From positions 1 through 42,341 of the forward strand of contig JAHFDG010000032.1 of assembly GCA_023249105.1 (NCBI GenBank): a stretch of 42,341 bases of DNA, in the 5' to 3' direction. A program made the position numbers and the translations under genes. Below the pieces are notes generated by a model, which was not told the origin of the DNA, made no database searches, and was given only the letters and a program-made list of their open reading frames with translations. Each line of letters starts with the position of its first letter. Position 1 is the first letter of the stretch. This document shows positions 7,101 to 16,258 of this stretch, piece by piece. The stretch comes from Candidatus Methanoperedens sp. GTDB taxonomy: Archaea; Halobacteriota; Methanosarcinia; Methanosarcinales; Methanoperedenaceae.

Positions 7101-10069
7101 TCTTTCCCTTTATTTTTTCCCGCTGCGCCTTCCATACCAAGACTTTCATTGAAAGCCTTTATCTTCACCCACACCTTACGAATAGAATCCTTTATGAAAT
7201 CCCAAATTGAACTTAAAGTTTCCTTCATTTTATTACTGAAAGACTCAAATGTTTTATGGCCATCTTCCCAGAACTCTTTCCCAAGCTGTTCGAGCTTTGC
7301 AAGGTCAACTTGCCCTGCCTGATTGCCCGCTGGTGCTAACGCTTCATCTATTTTGCCTTTTAGTTTGGCTATATTCTCTCTTATAGTTTTCCTGTCAGCT
7401 TTATCAGCATCTGCTATTTGAGCCATGATTTCGTTTCTAATAGCATCCTGCATCTGCATGGGGGTTATTGTCCCCTGCTTCATTCCGCTTTGGATATGCT
7501 CGATTGCTGTTTCATCTCCTGCTGCAAGCAACCTGCCTGCTTCTTCCCTTGTAATAGCGTTTATCTTGGCGTCTTTAGCAATTGCAGGAGCATAATCTTC
7601 TTTCAAGGTTACAAATGTGTTATGAGTTTTATAATCAAGCTCATTAAATCTATGCCCCAAAATATCTTTAAATTTTATACCATCATACCCCAAGTCTGAG
7701 ATAGCTCCCCTTATTGCTTTATTATCAAATACACGGAAAAGTGCCAATCCTTCATCTTTCATGGTGTCTAAAAGATTCTTAGATAAATGTTTTTCAATTA
7801 TTGGCTGGATGTCTTTTGGCAACTCTGATAACTTAACAATCTCGTTTTTATCCGATATGTCAAGAAGATTTTTAAAAGTAATAGGCTCAGTCTCGGCGAC
7901 ATTAGACATCTTCCCTTTTCTATACGCTAAAGCATCTGACTCTGTTTCAGCCCAAAAAGAAGATTCATTAGCAGTAGCTTTATCTGAAACTGCTTGATAG
8001 AGTTTAACTGTAGTTGCTTTAGTCTTACCCTGTAGCGTGGTTTCTATTGGCTTAGCAGTTTTTATGGTTGATTTCGCTATGGCAGGTTTAAGATGCCTAT
8101 TGTAATCTCCTGTTGCGATTTTCTGGACTATGGCACGCTCTAAATCAGTTGTGGCTGCGTTATTATGCTGGATGCCATAGGCAGCCTTATTTATCTCTTC
8201 TGGTGTCACTCCGAGGCTCTCAGCTAACACCTTGACCTGCTCAGGATGCGTATCAAAGGTAGATAGAATATTCATGGCTTTTTGCTTGAGCGTTAGCGGT
8301 TCTGCCACCTTGCCCTTAATCGCCACTGTGGGTATCTCCACGTCTGTCTTGACCCATTTCGCCCCTGTGCCATAAGGGGATGTGCCTTGAACCTCTCCGC
8401 CCTGTTCGCTAACTGCTGTTGCATCAAGCTCGTAAATCACATATTTAGCGCCTGCCTGTGACTGCTCCATACGCTGTTTCATAATCTGTGCGTCTTGCAG
8501 TGCGTTTTCTCCTGCTATGCTCCAATGGTCAGGAACTTCCTCCATCGGAATATCTGCCGGCACAACCCGATACTGCTTCCCTTTAGGCAATGCTTCTTTA
8601 GGTGTTGGCAACATCTGTTGCTCAAGTGCTGCCTGTGGATTCTCGGCTTCAGTAGCTTTCGACTCTAAGTCAGACAATGCAGTTTCTAAATCCATATCGT
8701 GTTCTATGCTTTGATTAAGAATATGTTCTATATCTGCATCGGTCTTTGTCGTTGGTTCCTTCACAAAAGGCTCTTCTGCTTTTGGTGTCGGTTGTGCTTC
8801 TTTTTCGTGTGCCTTCGCCTCGTCAACAATATCTACCACAGACTTAACGTATTTCTGCCCTGATTCTGTTCTAAGTATGGCTTCCATTGCTTTACCGCGG
8901 GCGGTTTCAACATCTGCTCCCTTTGCCATAAAGCCATCGGTTACACCTTCATAAACCGCCTTGACATCTGGCGGCATCACAATCGTATCGTTTTTGTTTA
9001 ATCCTCTCTCTTTTATAGCTCTTTCTTTGAACTCAGGAAAAAGTCTTGAAATCTCAGTCTTATATCCATTATTGAACAATGCTTCAGGCTCATAGCCTGC
9101 CTTTAATAGCGTCTCTGCTGGCATTCCCATTTCTTTCAGTGTTGATATGTCATAAACCTGTCCTAAGCCTTCTGCTGTCTGGATTACAATCCCTCTCTCT
9201 TTAATTGTAAGCTCTCTGTATAAATCTGAATTTTTTACTGCATTCAAACCACTCTTCCCGCCCTTCCATAGCAATGGAGCAAGCAAAAAAGCAGTATCAA
9301 AGAGAAAAGCGTTCCTGTCCTTACCCTCTGGCGTATCGCTCAGATTAATCACATTCTCTCTTGTGTCCATTATCGGCTTCATCACAAGCCCTGTTAATTG
9401 CTGTCCTGAAATCGTCTGGGGTTGATATTGGAAATCTCTAACAATGGATTGTGCTGACTCATTTATTTTTACCCAATTAAAGAAAGGTTCTTCTGGTAAA
9501 TGACCTTCTTTTATTGCGTTGTAAGTCTCACCTAAATACAAAAAGGCTTTTTCTGGCTTATCTAATATCTGTGTAAAGGCGGTTCCTGCGCCTGCCAATA
9601 TACTTGCTGGCATAACTACTGCTCCAGTTACAAAAGCATTATATGTTTCACCAATCCCGGCTAAAGGTGCTAACAAATACTGCTCTACTGCAATGCCGAA
9701 TGGTGTGGTCGAAGGCTGTATTCCTTCGCTTGTAGTGCCTTCTGGTTTCTTGAGAGTTGATATACCTTTTAATTTCTGTATATCAATCCCTCTTATCTTT
9801 TTTTCTTCTTCTATGTGTTCATGAAATTTGTAAGCTTCGCCGGGCGGGATGTCAAGATACACGCTATTGCTGACGGCTTTCTGTATTTTATCCCAAGAGA
9901 AATCTGCCATCCCCTTAATCGAATCCAACATCGAGGAATCTGTTACAGAAGATGTTCCTGAGTTCATTGCTGCAAGTTCCTCTTCGTCCGACTTGTATTT
10001 TACATTGCTGGAAGTAATGCCTGCATTTAAGGCTGCAATCTCTTCTTCGTCTGACTTATAAATCGGCAT
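4148..10069 (-). CDS. Giant internal virion / polyvalent-type protein with ADP-ribosyltransferase-like segment
   Basis: 1973 residues, the largest gene. It is third in the run after the tail-tube genes, where T7-like phages encode the core protein injected with the DNA (gp16 position). Residues 4-17 and 25-38 are a direct duplication (YKSDEEE..AA.N.G). Hydrophobic segments lie at about 125-170 and 1837-1858. Residues about 687-820 (LYQAVSD...SFWAETESDALAYR...YDGIKFKD...NTFVTL) resemble the ADP-ribosyltransferase-like domains of phage polyvalent proteins. Long charged coiled coils fill about 850-1380, and a conserved-looking helical C-terminal domain runs from 1380. No lytic transglycosylase motif was seen. 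It starts next to the stop of the 560-residue gene. Placement is firm; enzyme activity is uncertain because the catalytic Glu was not identified. Confidence 0.7.
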   Translation of the reverse strand: MPIYKSDEEEIAALNAGITSSNVKYKSDEEELAAMNSGTSSVTDSSMLDSIKGMADFSWDKIQKAVSNSVYLDIPPGEAYKFHEHIEEEKKIRGIDIQKLKGISTLKKPEGTTSEGIQPSTTPFGIAVEQYLLAPLAGIGETYNAFVTGAVVMPASILAGAGTAFTQILDKPEKAFLYLGETYNAIKEGHLPEEPFFNWVKINESAQSIVRDFQYQPQTISGQQLTGLVMKPIMDTRENVINLSDTPEGKDRNAFLFDTAFLLAPLLWKGGKSGLNAVKNSDLYRELTIKERGIVIQTAEGLGQVYDISTLKEMGMPAETLLKAGYEPEALFNNGYKTEISRLFPEFKERAIKERGLNKNDTIVMPPDVKAVYEGVTDGFMAKGADVETARGKAMEAILRTESGQKYVKSVVDIVDEAKAHEKEAQPTPKAEEPFVKEPTTKTDADIEHILNQSIEHDMDLETALSDLESKATEAENPQAALEQQMLPTPKEALPKGKQYRVVPADIPMEEVPDHWSIAGENALQDAQIMKQRMEQSQAGAKYVIYELDATAVSEQGGEVQGTSPYGTGAKWVKTDVEIPTVAIKGKVAEPLTLKQKAMNILSTFDTHPEQVKVLAESLGVTPEEINKAAYGIQHNNAATTDLERAIVQKIATGDYNRHLKPAIAKSTIKTAKPIETTLQGKTKATTVKLYQAVSDKATANESSFWAETESDALAYRKGKMSNVAETEPITFKNLLDISDKNEIVKLSELPKDIQPIIEKHLSKNLLDTMKDEGLALFRVFDNKAIRGAISDLGYDGIKFKDILGHRFNELDYKTHNTFVTLKEDYAPAIAKDAKINAITREEAGRLLAAGDETAIEHIQSGMKQGTITPMQMQDAIRNEIMAQIADADKADRKTIRENIAKLKGKIDEALAPAGNQAGQVDLAKLEQLGKEFWEDGHKTFESFSNKMKETLSSIWDFIKDSIRKVWVKIKAFNESLGMEGAAGKNKGKDFNIEKYKKAIADLELIMKDEGILWSDIERSMDKKLDIHNAKDQLRALDYVKEKLGETPELAAIKTELESQASTLESVIPTRDVKKQIRQETGLAETIKSIREDEALNAAFKKAEQNARIAFKAGNKEGVAKQKAIMNDLLNKAREKQTAKITEIKEQVKERKEDTKVVAKYIINEIKDQLPPELRGQFLGALAGEVTDAKVDAILERIDKMAEKFEAKQAQTELELQKKEDIDVIAKLSKPKTSIDVEYQKRIKVITDDLDFKTLTDKKLEQIYQTMEWMHSENASEGMLSAETSKKIQGIVSRLHKDNLKNMLPEDVAELRETIETLTALGKLKRKLKLSQTEKQKQQEMEKLKADTVSIDPKKFDPTLLNEDVGLWQKTSNATKELQYNFLSPYRVAAKADGYKVNGSHQELIKEQLKTSYDSQKTTTARTIEFVEKLKNIKEEWDAVELQDTLNRINVVALDKMGAYSQRDTLMKRFKFDQLPELSKIEQAILQLFSDTMQKRVSELAVTHEYRTNKPFPMRDEYFFPLKYKHVISVVTDDAFGRGKYYTKTADDYMTKSRSEGVKLEPRDDLINVILEAIPDQDWYIDMQPVLDRQASLLLSKEYQDYAGTFNSKYWQQHLDIVARRGTSKTIDTLLTQTDQWLRSTRINLTKAVLSFKVSSTLLQPLAVLEASSYAMANMPLRTQLRLINEVTKAFIKPNYARDIIADSTALIQREGAGELSIEEIKAKIHLEHRNLWGKLKDFDGMKWLKSGDLRTAAGVQEAFEKILIEEGVPNAKFEAELLMEMVSSSTNVVLRPHVFATGEKAKTLLTFQGFMINQWGIVSEDIIAKNLTRGKASQRMKALIALGIVIASQLATRELQKQVYETITRKKLRDVSITKNALAALPSTVPVVGTAFEAAILGKYGRAVEAPVGRVLGQGLRGASQIAKGNIVQGGALSLETLAILKGVPGAAQAFDFSEAMFSDKNKGITVKEEAK

Positions 10070-11751
10070 TATTCAGACACCCACTTGCCGTCTTTTTCAA
10101 CTGCATATTTACCACTCTGTAACTTTACTCTTTTAGGTGTTGTGGGACGATAATCACGGAACAAAGTCGAAGAAGTCAACGGAGATAAAACGTAATCGAA
10201 TATCTTGGATATGTAATCTTTTTTATCTCCTGCTATCTGTTTCTCTACAAAAGCAAAGGGGTCTTGCTTGTTTCTAACAGCTTCTTTAATCCCCTTTATT
10301 ATCCTAAGTCTTTTATTACCCTTTGCGATTTCGTTTTTTAAATCACCCCCTGCAACTGGCTTGTAAAACTCATCTACGATTTTAGTTGCAGCTACGACCT
10401 CTGGTTTTTCTGCTTTAGAGGCATAGGTTTCTTTCATTTTAATAAGCTCAATCTTATCTTTGGGACGCAACCTTGTGTCTTTCAAAATATCGGCTTCTGC
10501 AACATTATCAGGGTCTTTCATTAGTGCATATTGAAAAGTTGCCATTACCCCTTCATCTGACTTGCCATATCCGTCTTCTGTTGACTTTTTAAAGTGGTTG
10601 ATAAGCTGTAACTTATCAGTTGGCTCAAGGGTCGTTTTGTTTATATATTTTATTATTTTAGCACTTGGAACTTTATTTAATTCCATCTGAGCAACATCAT
10701 TAAAAGACGTTTTTCTTTCCTCGTGCTTTTCTCTTTCTACTTTAGCTATCTGGTCATGTCTCTCGGCATTAAGCATATTAATTGTAGTCTTTTTCTCTGC
10801 ATCAGACAGCTTAGAGGAGTTAATCTCTTTCTCTACCTTATCAATCGTTGGCTTGCTGAAATCGTTTGTAATCTCAGGCAAATATTTCTCGTATGTTGTG
10901 TTTATATTTATCTCTGACTGCTTCCTTTTCGCTTGGTTTCTGAGGCTGTCAAGCATGTCTACCCCGCCCTTGCCAGCAAGGATTTGGTTATCGTATTTGC
11001 CGTTTAAAAAATCACTTACAACTTGAGGGTCTTCCTTATCAAATTTGTCTTCCAGAAACAACTTGGTATTAGACTGCCATTCCTGTTTTATATGTTCTCT
11101 TGTTTTTCCCTCTCCGATTGTCTGCTGAATATCCATATAATCATAAGCAGTTCCTTGATTAAGGTCTTCAATCGTCATAAGCCCTGCCAGCATTTTTTGT
11201 CTGTTCAAGACAGTAGCTTCTTGTGCTGACTGAACAGCTACTACTTCTTGCGCCTGCTTTACATAAGGGACTGCATCAGCAATATAGTTATCCTTTATCT
11301 TGGCAAGTTTTAAGTTAAACAATGCTTTTTCATTTTCTGTTACGCCGAGTTTTTTTAATTGCTTTTGTGCGTAGCTTGAGTTATCGTCAATATTGCTTAA
11401 GTCCAGAGGGTCGTTCTCTTTGTGCGTTTTATCCCATTCCCTTAATTTGTTGTTAGCCTCTAATGCTTCCTGCCCCTGAGTAGTTTTTATTGTATTGTAA
11501 TGAGCAAGCCCCTCAGAATCTACCTTGTGGAGTATCTCATTCATGGCAATGGTCTTAATCTGGTCGTTATTCTGTTTTATCTTTTCTTCTACTGCTTCAA
11601 GAGCGTTGCCAAAACCACCGAAAGACTTGGCTAATTTTTCCTGCGCCCTGCCGACCAGACCAGCATCTGTTGTGTCAGTTACTCCAACACTGGTATCCAT
11701 ACCTGCTACTGATACATTGTTCTGAGACGTATATGTAGGTATTTTTGGCAT
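10069..11751 (-). CDS. Internal virion core-like coiled-coil protein
   Basis: 560 residues, highly charged, Lys/Glu/Gln-rich and almost all predicted helix, with no cysteine cluster or membrane segment. The N-terminus is Thr/Val-rich (PTYTSQNNVSVAG), as in many virion core proteins. It lies between the gp14-like gene and the giant protein, with one-base spacing on both sides, which matches the gp15 position of T7-like phages. The role as an ejected core protein is inferred from order and composition, not from a recognised domain. Confidence 0.6.
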   Translation of the reverse strand: MPKIPTYTSQNNVSVAGMDTSVGVTDTTDAGLVGRAQEKLAKSFGGFGNALEAVEEKIKQNNDQIKTIAMNEILHKVDSEGLAHYNTIKTTQGQEALEANNKLREWDKTHKENDPLDLSNIDDNSSYAQKQLKKLGVTENEKALFNLKLAKIKDNYIADAVPYVKQAQEVVAVQSAQEATVLNRQKMLAGLMTIEDLNQGTAYDYMDIQQTIGEGKTREHIKQEWQSNTKLFLEDKFDKEDPQVVSDFLNGKYDNQILAGKGGVDMLDSLRNQAKRKQSEININTTYEKYLPEITNDFSKPTIDKVEKEINSSKLSDAEKKTTINMLNAERHDQIAKVEREKHEERKTSFNDVAQMELNKVPSAKIIKYINKTTLEPTDKLQLINHFKKSTEDGYGKSDEGVMATFQYALMKDPDNVAEADILKDTRLRPKDKIELIKMKETYASKAEKPEVVAATKIVDEFYKPVAGGDLKNEIAKGNKRLRIIKGIKEAVRNKQDPFAFVEKQIAGDKKDYISKIFDYVLSPLTSSTLFRDYRPTTPKRVKLQSGKYAVEKDGKWVSE

Positions 11752-12272
11752 TATGGGTTTGCCTTTTTGTAATCGCCATAAGCCGCTAATGTGCTCGATG
11801 CGCCGCTTATAAGACTACCCCCTGATGCATACCTGCCTGCTACCAAAGCCCCTGTACCCTGCATCCTGTATAACTTCTCTTTTTGCTTCTCTTCTCCTGC
11901 TTTTGCAAGGACGTTGCCATACTCAACATCCCCTGCATATTTAATCGCCATTTCGTCAAGGTCAAGTTCTACCTGAGTAGAAGCCTGCTGAATAAGTGGC
12001 GTGCCTTCCATCTCGACACCTGACTTAAGATATGCTACCCTCTGTGCGTCTTTCAGAGCTTCGCCTTTGGCTTTAAACTGCTTAGCCTTAAGCTCTGTAG
12101 CCATCTTGCTCATGTTGCCCTGATTCTCTGCTAACGCCGCGTTTTGCTGTGCAATTAGCGCGTTATAAGAAGACTGCCTTGACTGTGCCTTTGCTTGCTG
12201 ATTAGAACTGTAAGCTGAATATGCTCCGCTTGCGGCTGCAACAACAATTGCTGCTACATTGAGCCAAGACAT
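11751..12272 (-). CDS. T7 gp14-like internal virion protein
   Basis: 173 residues. It has the usual gp14-type plan: an N-terminal hydrophobic Ala/Gly helix (VAAIVVAAASGAYSAYSS), then a long Gln/Ala/Lys-rich helix (QQAKAQSRQSSYNALIAQQNA), and a Gly/Ala/Ser-rich C-terminus that could insert in a membrane. In T7-like phages this protein is ejected and forms the outer-membrane part of the DNA channel. Its start lies inside the end of the cupin gene (19-base overlap). Confidence 0.7.
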   Translation of the reverse strand: MSWLNVAAIVVAAASGAYSAYSSNQQAKAQSRQSSYNALIAQQNAALAENQGNMSKMATELKAKQFKAKGEALKDAQRVAYLKSGVEMEGTPLIQQASTQVELDLDEMAIKYAGDVEYGNVLAKAGEEKQKEKLYRMQGTGALVAGRYASGGSLISGASSTLAAYGDYKKANP

Positions 12273-12742
12273 AGTTTTTCTCCTTCTAAAAACCCTTGAA
12301 CATATTCAGGTAGGCAGTCTACCTCATCAAAAGTTTTTGCTATTATTTCTTCTTCTATTTTTCCTAAGTCAGTTTCTTTTGTAACATGAACAGTTGTCCA
12401 TACAGTATCTTCATGGATATAAACAATCCTCTTTGTCCCTGCCGGGGTTATACCCGAATACGGAGCTTTTAACCTGACAACCCCTTCTTCGGTCAAAACA
12501 GAGACCTCTCCTTTTAAGATAAAATATGGGTGACAAACCTTATGTATCTTAGTTATAACCAACATTCCCTTCGGCACAGTAATTTCTCTGACATAAGCCC
12601 CATCTACAAAAGTATGTTTTAAAGGGAAACAATCACCAAACATAGCCCCCGGAAGTTTTTTCATCCTTTCTTCGACTTCCATAATCCTATCCCTGATTGC
12701 CGGATTATGTGCCTGTTTTGCTTTCGATAGGTCTTTTACCAT
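12254..12742 (-). CDS. Cupin-fold phage protein
   Basis: 162 residues. The central part reads as a double-stranded beta-helix: a His pair (IHKVCHPYFILKGEVSVL, about 82-99) resembling cupin motif 1 with KGE, then PAGTKRIVYIHEDTVWTTVHV resembling motif 2 with its histidines. Cupin proteins in this position occur in podovirus tail modules. Ligand and role are unknown, and metal binding is only suggested by the histidines. It starts directly at the end of the gp12-like gene. Confidence 0.65.
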   Translation of the reverse strand: MVKDLSKAKQAHNPAIRDRIMEVEERMKKLPGAMFGDCFPLKHTFVDGAYVREITVPKGMLVITKIHKVCHPYFILKGEVSVLTEEGVVRLKAPYSGITPAGTKRIVYIHEDTVWTTVHVTKETDLGKIEEEIIAKTFDEVDCLPEYVQGFLEGEKLCLGSM

Positions 12743-15129
12743 TAGCTCACACTCATTTCTGGTATAATTGCCACTACTGTTATTGGCAATGGCTTATCGT
12801 TTACAATCGTTATGTATCCTTCTCTGTCCCACCCGGGCACGAAATCTCTTGCATCATCACCTGAGTATAAACTTGACAGTGTAATTCTTTCAAGCGTGCC
12901 TGTAGGCGAGGTGCCGAACTGATACTGCTTGGTTTTGTAAAATCTAAAGACTGCTCTGTTAGTCCTTTTCTTTCTGCCTTGTGCTGTACCTGACGCATCA
13001 CCCGCTTCTGGTCTCATGGTTTGAAGGATTGACGTGATGGGTAGTCCAGCGCACGCTCTGGTTGCTGCCGTTGTTACTGTTGCAAGTTTTAAAGTTATAG
13101 AACCACTTGCAACTACAGCATTATCAAAAACCACACCATTTGCAAGCACAGAAACAGTTTCCCCTTCAAGATGTGATAGTCCCGACAATGTTGTAGTAGA
13201 AACACCACTATAACTCAGTCCGCTATCTACAAAGAAGCACTCGTCGGAGTCAAGAGTTGTATCGTCAAACGGATACTCAAGCATCTCAACATATCTCTTG
13301 GTTACGCCTCCAATCGTTCTGTTCACAACTACCCATGTCTCGTTATTTCCGTTCTGCCCATAGATAGAAGCAACTGCTTCAAAATCCCCATCTGTAACGT
13401 GCTTACTCCATGCAGTTATTCCCTCAAGCCTGTGATATGTAAAAGCAAGCAAAACTCCGTCTGCTTTTACACACCACACTATAGAATAAGGTTCTTGCTG
13501 ATAAGACATGTAATTTATATCGTTATTAAATAAATGCCTTGCCAACACAGTCATATCGGGTGAAGCATAACTATCTTCCAGAGAATTATAGGTGAACTCC
13601 CTAATTTTTCTTTTTGACCTTTGCAGATATAGAATAATATCAGCTATAGGCAATGCTTCTTTATAATCAGAGCCGTAAGACGACTGCTTTGCAACTCTGA
13701 CATTAGAAGGGGTTATGGCTTCGTCAAGACTACTTGCTGAGATTTTATATTCGCCCCCTGCTGTGCCTGCCACTAATATCTTGCCTGCTGCCAACCACTG
13801 TAGTTTGTTAGCCTGTTGCGAACCTATGGTATAAGCTAAGCCATCACCTGCGCTTGTTCCTACTGTCATATTGCTAAAATCACCTGACTTAGAAGCCCAT
13901 AGCGTTTGAAGGTAGCCAAACCATAACCTCTGCTCAAAGAACGTAACACAGCTTGGATACGTTCCTGCACCCCAAGCAGCAGGAGCAGCAGTAAAACTAA
14001 TATTTGCCAGAGTCCATGCAGCGTGTCCTGTGCGTGACAGCGTTGCAGGCGCATGATTAGGATGAACTATATATAAAACATCATTGGATTGAGTAAACTG
14101 AAGTTCAGGTAGCTCTGTTTCTGTATATGTTGTTTCTATCTCATAGGCAGTCAACCCTACTATAAATTCTGCTGTTGGCGGCACAAAATTAGCTGTATAT
14201 CTTGCTGCTCCTTTTGAAACTCTAAGCTCATCGAGATACCCGTTAAAATACGGCGCTGTTGTAAATGCACCAAGTCTACCTATTCCAAGCACAGAGGTAG
14301 AGTTGTATTGTGTATGTGCTGATACAGCCGTTGCCTCTGAAACACCATCTATATATAAAGCAAAATTATTTCCACTTCTAACAAATGCTACATGATGGTA
14401 ATTACCATCATTGATTGATGATACGCTTAAAAGAGATACAACATCCGATGACCCATCTGCTGATTGAAAAGCGGTTATGCGCCCTGCTGCATTTTCCCCT
14501 AATCCCCAACCTACATTCCCTGCTGCGGGCCCAGCTACTCCCATAATGTAATTTATATCTCCACCGCTTGGAGCAGCGGTTGTCTTGATAAAAAACTCTA
14601 CACAAAAAGAGCCATTACTAAAATCCCAATCAGCATGGTCAGGGGTAGAGATGTACGTGCCAGCTACCCCATCAAAATTTCCACAAGCTGTTCCGAATTT
14701 AGGCAAAGTTGTTGTTAGCTTTGCATTGCCAAAAGCAGTTACAGTTTTAGGCGCAGCAGATAAATCGGTGAAAGTTGTACTTGCATCTGTGCCGTTCATG
14801 GATAGCAGTAATTTTGTATTTGCGTCTACAGCGCTTATTACGCCTTGATTCATGTAGAATCGGCAATATAAATGCCCGAACTCTATGATATATGCTTGTG
14901 TGGTTGAGAAATCAAAAGGCACTAAACGGCATTTTTTTGTTGAAGAGTTTTTTGTCTCAGCAATAAATCTAAACCCTGGCCTGTTTATAGCTGCTCCGTG
15001 AACTGTAGGTAAGAAATTCTCAAGGCGCTTGCAGCCTGTAGCGTATTTTTCAAACGCAATCTGCCCGTCAAGGAGTGGAGTTAATTCCCCTGAGTTAAAG
15101 CCCTTCCATATACCGTGTCCTTTAGCCAT
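12742..15129 (-). CDS. T7 gp12-like tail tubular protein B (nozzle) with inserted LamG-like domain
   Basis: 795 residues. The N-terminus (FNSGELTPLL...YATGCKRLENFLPTVHGAAINRPGF) and the stretch YTETELPELQFTQSNDVLYIVHPNHAP are typical of the nozzle proteins of T7-like phages. Between them, residues about 101-325 (14154-14827) form a concanavalin/LamG-type domain: YISTPDHADWDF, FCVEFFIKT, YHHVAFVRSGNNFALYIDG, YFNGYLDELRVSKGAARYT. Such domains usually bind sugars, so this may be an extra receptor or capsule contact on the tail tip (inference). It abuts gp11-like and cupin genes with no gap. Confidence 0.85.
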   Translation of the reverse strand: MAKGHGIWKGFNSGELTPLLDGQIAFEKYATGCKRLENFLPTVHGAAINRPGFRFIAETKNSSTKKCRLVPFDFSTTQAYIIEFGHLYCRFYMNQGVISAVDANTKLLLSMNGTDASTTFTDLSAAPKTVTAFGNAKLTTTLPKFGTACGNFDGVAGTYISTPDHADWDFSNGSFCVEFFIKTTAAPSGGDINYIMGVAGPAAGNVGWGLGENAAGRITAFQSADGSSDVVSLLSVSSINDGNYHHVAFVRSGNNFALYIDGVSEATAVSAHTQYNSTSVLGIGRLGAFTTAPYFNGYLDELRVSKGAARYTANFVPPTAEFIVGLTAYEIETTYTETELPELQFTQSNDVLYIVHPNHAPATLSRTGHAAWTLANISFTAAPAAWGAGTYPSCVTFFEQRLWFGYLQTLWASKSGDFSNMTVGTSAGDGLAYTIGSQQANKLQWLAAGKILVAGTAGGEYKISASSLDEAITPSNVRVAKQSSYGSDYKEALPIADIILYLQRSKRKIREFTYNSLEDSYASPDMTVLARHLFNNDINYMSYQQEPYSIVWCVKADGVLLAFTYHRLEGITAWSKHVTDGDFEAVASIYGQNGNNETWVVVNRTIGGVTKRYVEMLEYPFDDTTLDSDECFFVDSGLSYSGVSTTTLSGLSHLEGETVSVLANGVVFDNAVVASGSITLKLATVTTAATRACAGLPITSILQTMRPEAGDASGTAQGRKKRTNRAVFRFYKTKQYQFGTSPTGTLERITLSSLYSGDDARDFVPGWDREGYITIVNDKPLPITVVAIIPEMSVS

Positions 15130-15947
15130 TATCTAACCTGCCAGCTTGTGTCCTCTCTTGATTCGTTTCTGCTACCCTCTGCTGCTGACATATTATCCAG
15201 CATCTTCCGCTTTACTCTATCAAGCAGAGAAGCCTGTAAGCCCTTATCCTGAGTTATCGGCATACACACTCTTGCAGCAATCATTAAAACCAATATCTGA
15301 GTGAAAAGTATGGAGAACTTAGTAGGGTCTGTTATCTGCTGTGTATAGGAGATATAAATTTCATCATTCGTATCTATTTCGTTGGTTACGATATAATCGT
15401 TCTCAATGTCAAAGACATTATCCCGCATACTGTTAATTTTGTAGCCATTAAGCTCAAAGATGGTAATACTGTCTGACGGCTTGGCATACTTGTAATTCCA
15501 TTCGCTTGATGGCACAGCATACAGCTTTAAATCCGTGTCGTTAGTGAGAACCTCTGCCTTGACTGTCTCATAGGTCTCAAGCGTTAGCGTGCCTGCTGCC
15601 ACAGTGTTTAAGGCATAGGTAGTTTCATTACTCCCTGACCCTACAATCTTCACCATCTCTTTGCCTACAAAGCCGCCTGTTACCAGCCCGCTTCCACTGT
15701 CTGTTATCGTATCGGCGCCTGAGTTCACAACAAAGGTTATGGTCTTAGCCGAACAGTTTAAAATTCCTGCTGCCTTCAAGCGTGTGCGTTTCATAGCAAA
15801 AGCCCACGGATGTAGCCCTAAAAGCTCATCCCTTGCATTGTCAAGGATAGTTTCAAGCCCGATTGAGCTTTTATCTGACAACGCAGTTACCTGCGATTCC
15901 CCTAACTCAGCAAGCGCCATGTTGGCTATTTCGACTTCGGTTGCCAT
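15129..15947 (-). CDS. T7 gp11-like tail tubular protein A (adaptor) with inserted beta module
   Basis: 272 residues. The N-terminus (EIANMALAELGESQVTALSD..S.....ARDELLGLHPWAFA.KR) is the signature of gp11-type adaptors that join portal and nozzle. Residues about 64-144 are an added beta-rich module (TITFVVNSGADTITDSGSGLVTGGFVGKEMVKIVGS...YALNTVAAGTLTLE) that recurs in many phage structural proteins and is absent from a minimal gp11. The family sequence resumes at YAKPSDSITIFELNGY. It starts one base from the neighbouring gene and ends at the gp12-like start. Confidence 0.8.
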   Translation of the reverse strand: MATEVEIANMALAELGESQVTALSDKSSIGLETILDNARDELLGLHPWAFAMKRTRLKAAGILNCSAKTITFVVNSGADTITDSGSGLVTGGFVGKEMVKIVGSGSNETTYALNTVAAGTLTLETYETVKAEVLTNDTDLKLYAVPSSEWNYKYAKPSDSITIFELNGYKINSMRDNVFDIENDYIVTNEIDTNDEIYISYTQQITDPTKFSILFTQILVLMIAARVCMPITQDKGLQASLLDRVKRKMLDNMSAAEGSRNESREDTSWQVR

Positions 15948-16247
15948 TTATGCTTCCTTTTTCGACTTAAAATTAGCGTCCTTTTTGGCTACTGCAAGCG
16001 CACTTTCCAGCTTTGCCTTCCCCCACCTTTTATCGTAGGCGATGTCGTTAATATCAAGCTCTGCCTGCAATTCAGCTATGTTCTTCTCCTTCTCTTCCTC
16101 GCTTTCTTTTACTTCCTTTTCGTGGACTTCCTCTGCCTGAAAATGAGGCGGGATTTTCTCATCATCCCTAAAAACTCTCAAATCTCCTTCGTTGTAGAGA
16201 TTACCACCTGAAAAACACTTTGTTACACATACAGTTTTAATTGCCAT
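15948..16247 (-). CDS. Small virion-region protein with HeH/LEM-like C-terminus
   Basis: 99 residues. The N-terminal half is short and beta-like (KTVCVTKCFSGGNLYNEGD). The middle is a Glu/Lys-rich linker. The C-terminus AELQAELDINDIAYDKRWGKAKLESAL fits the helix-extended-loop-helix (HeH/LEM-like) motif found at the ends of phage head-tail and terminator proteins. It directly precedes the adaptor gene, where a small joining or decoration protein would be expected. Function is otherwise unknown. Confidence 0.6.
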   Translation of the reverse strand: MAIKTVCVTKCFSGGNLYNEGDLRVFRDDEKIPPHFQAEEVHEKEVKESEEEKEKNIAELQAELDINDIAYDKRWGKAKLESALAVAKKDANFKSKKEA

Positions 16248-16258
16248 AAGACCTCCTT

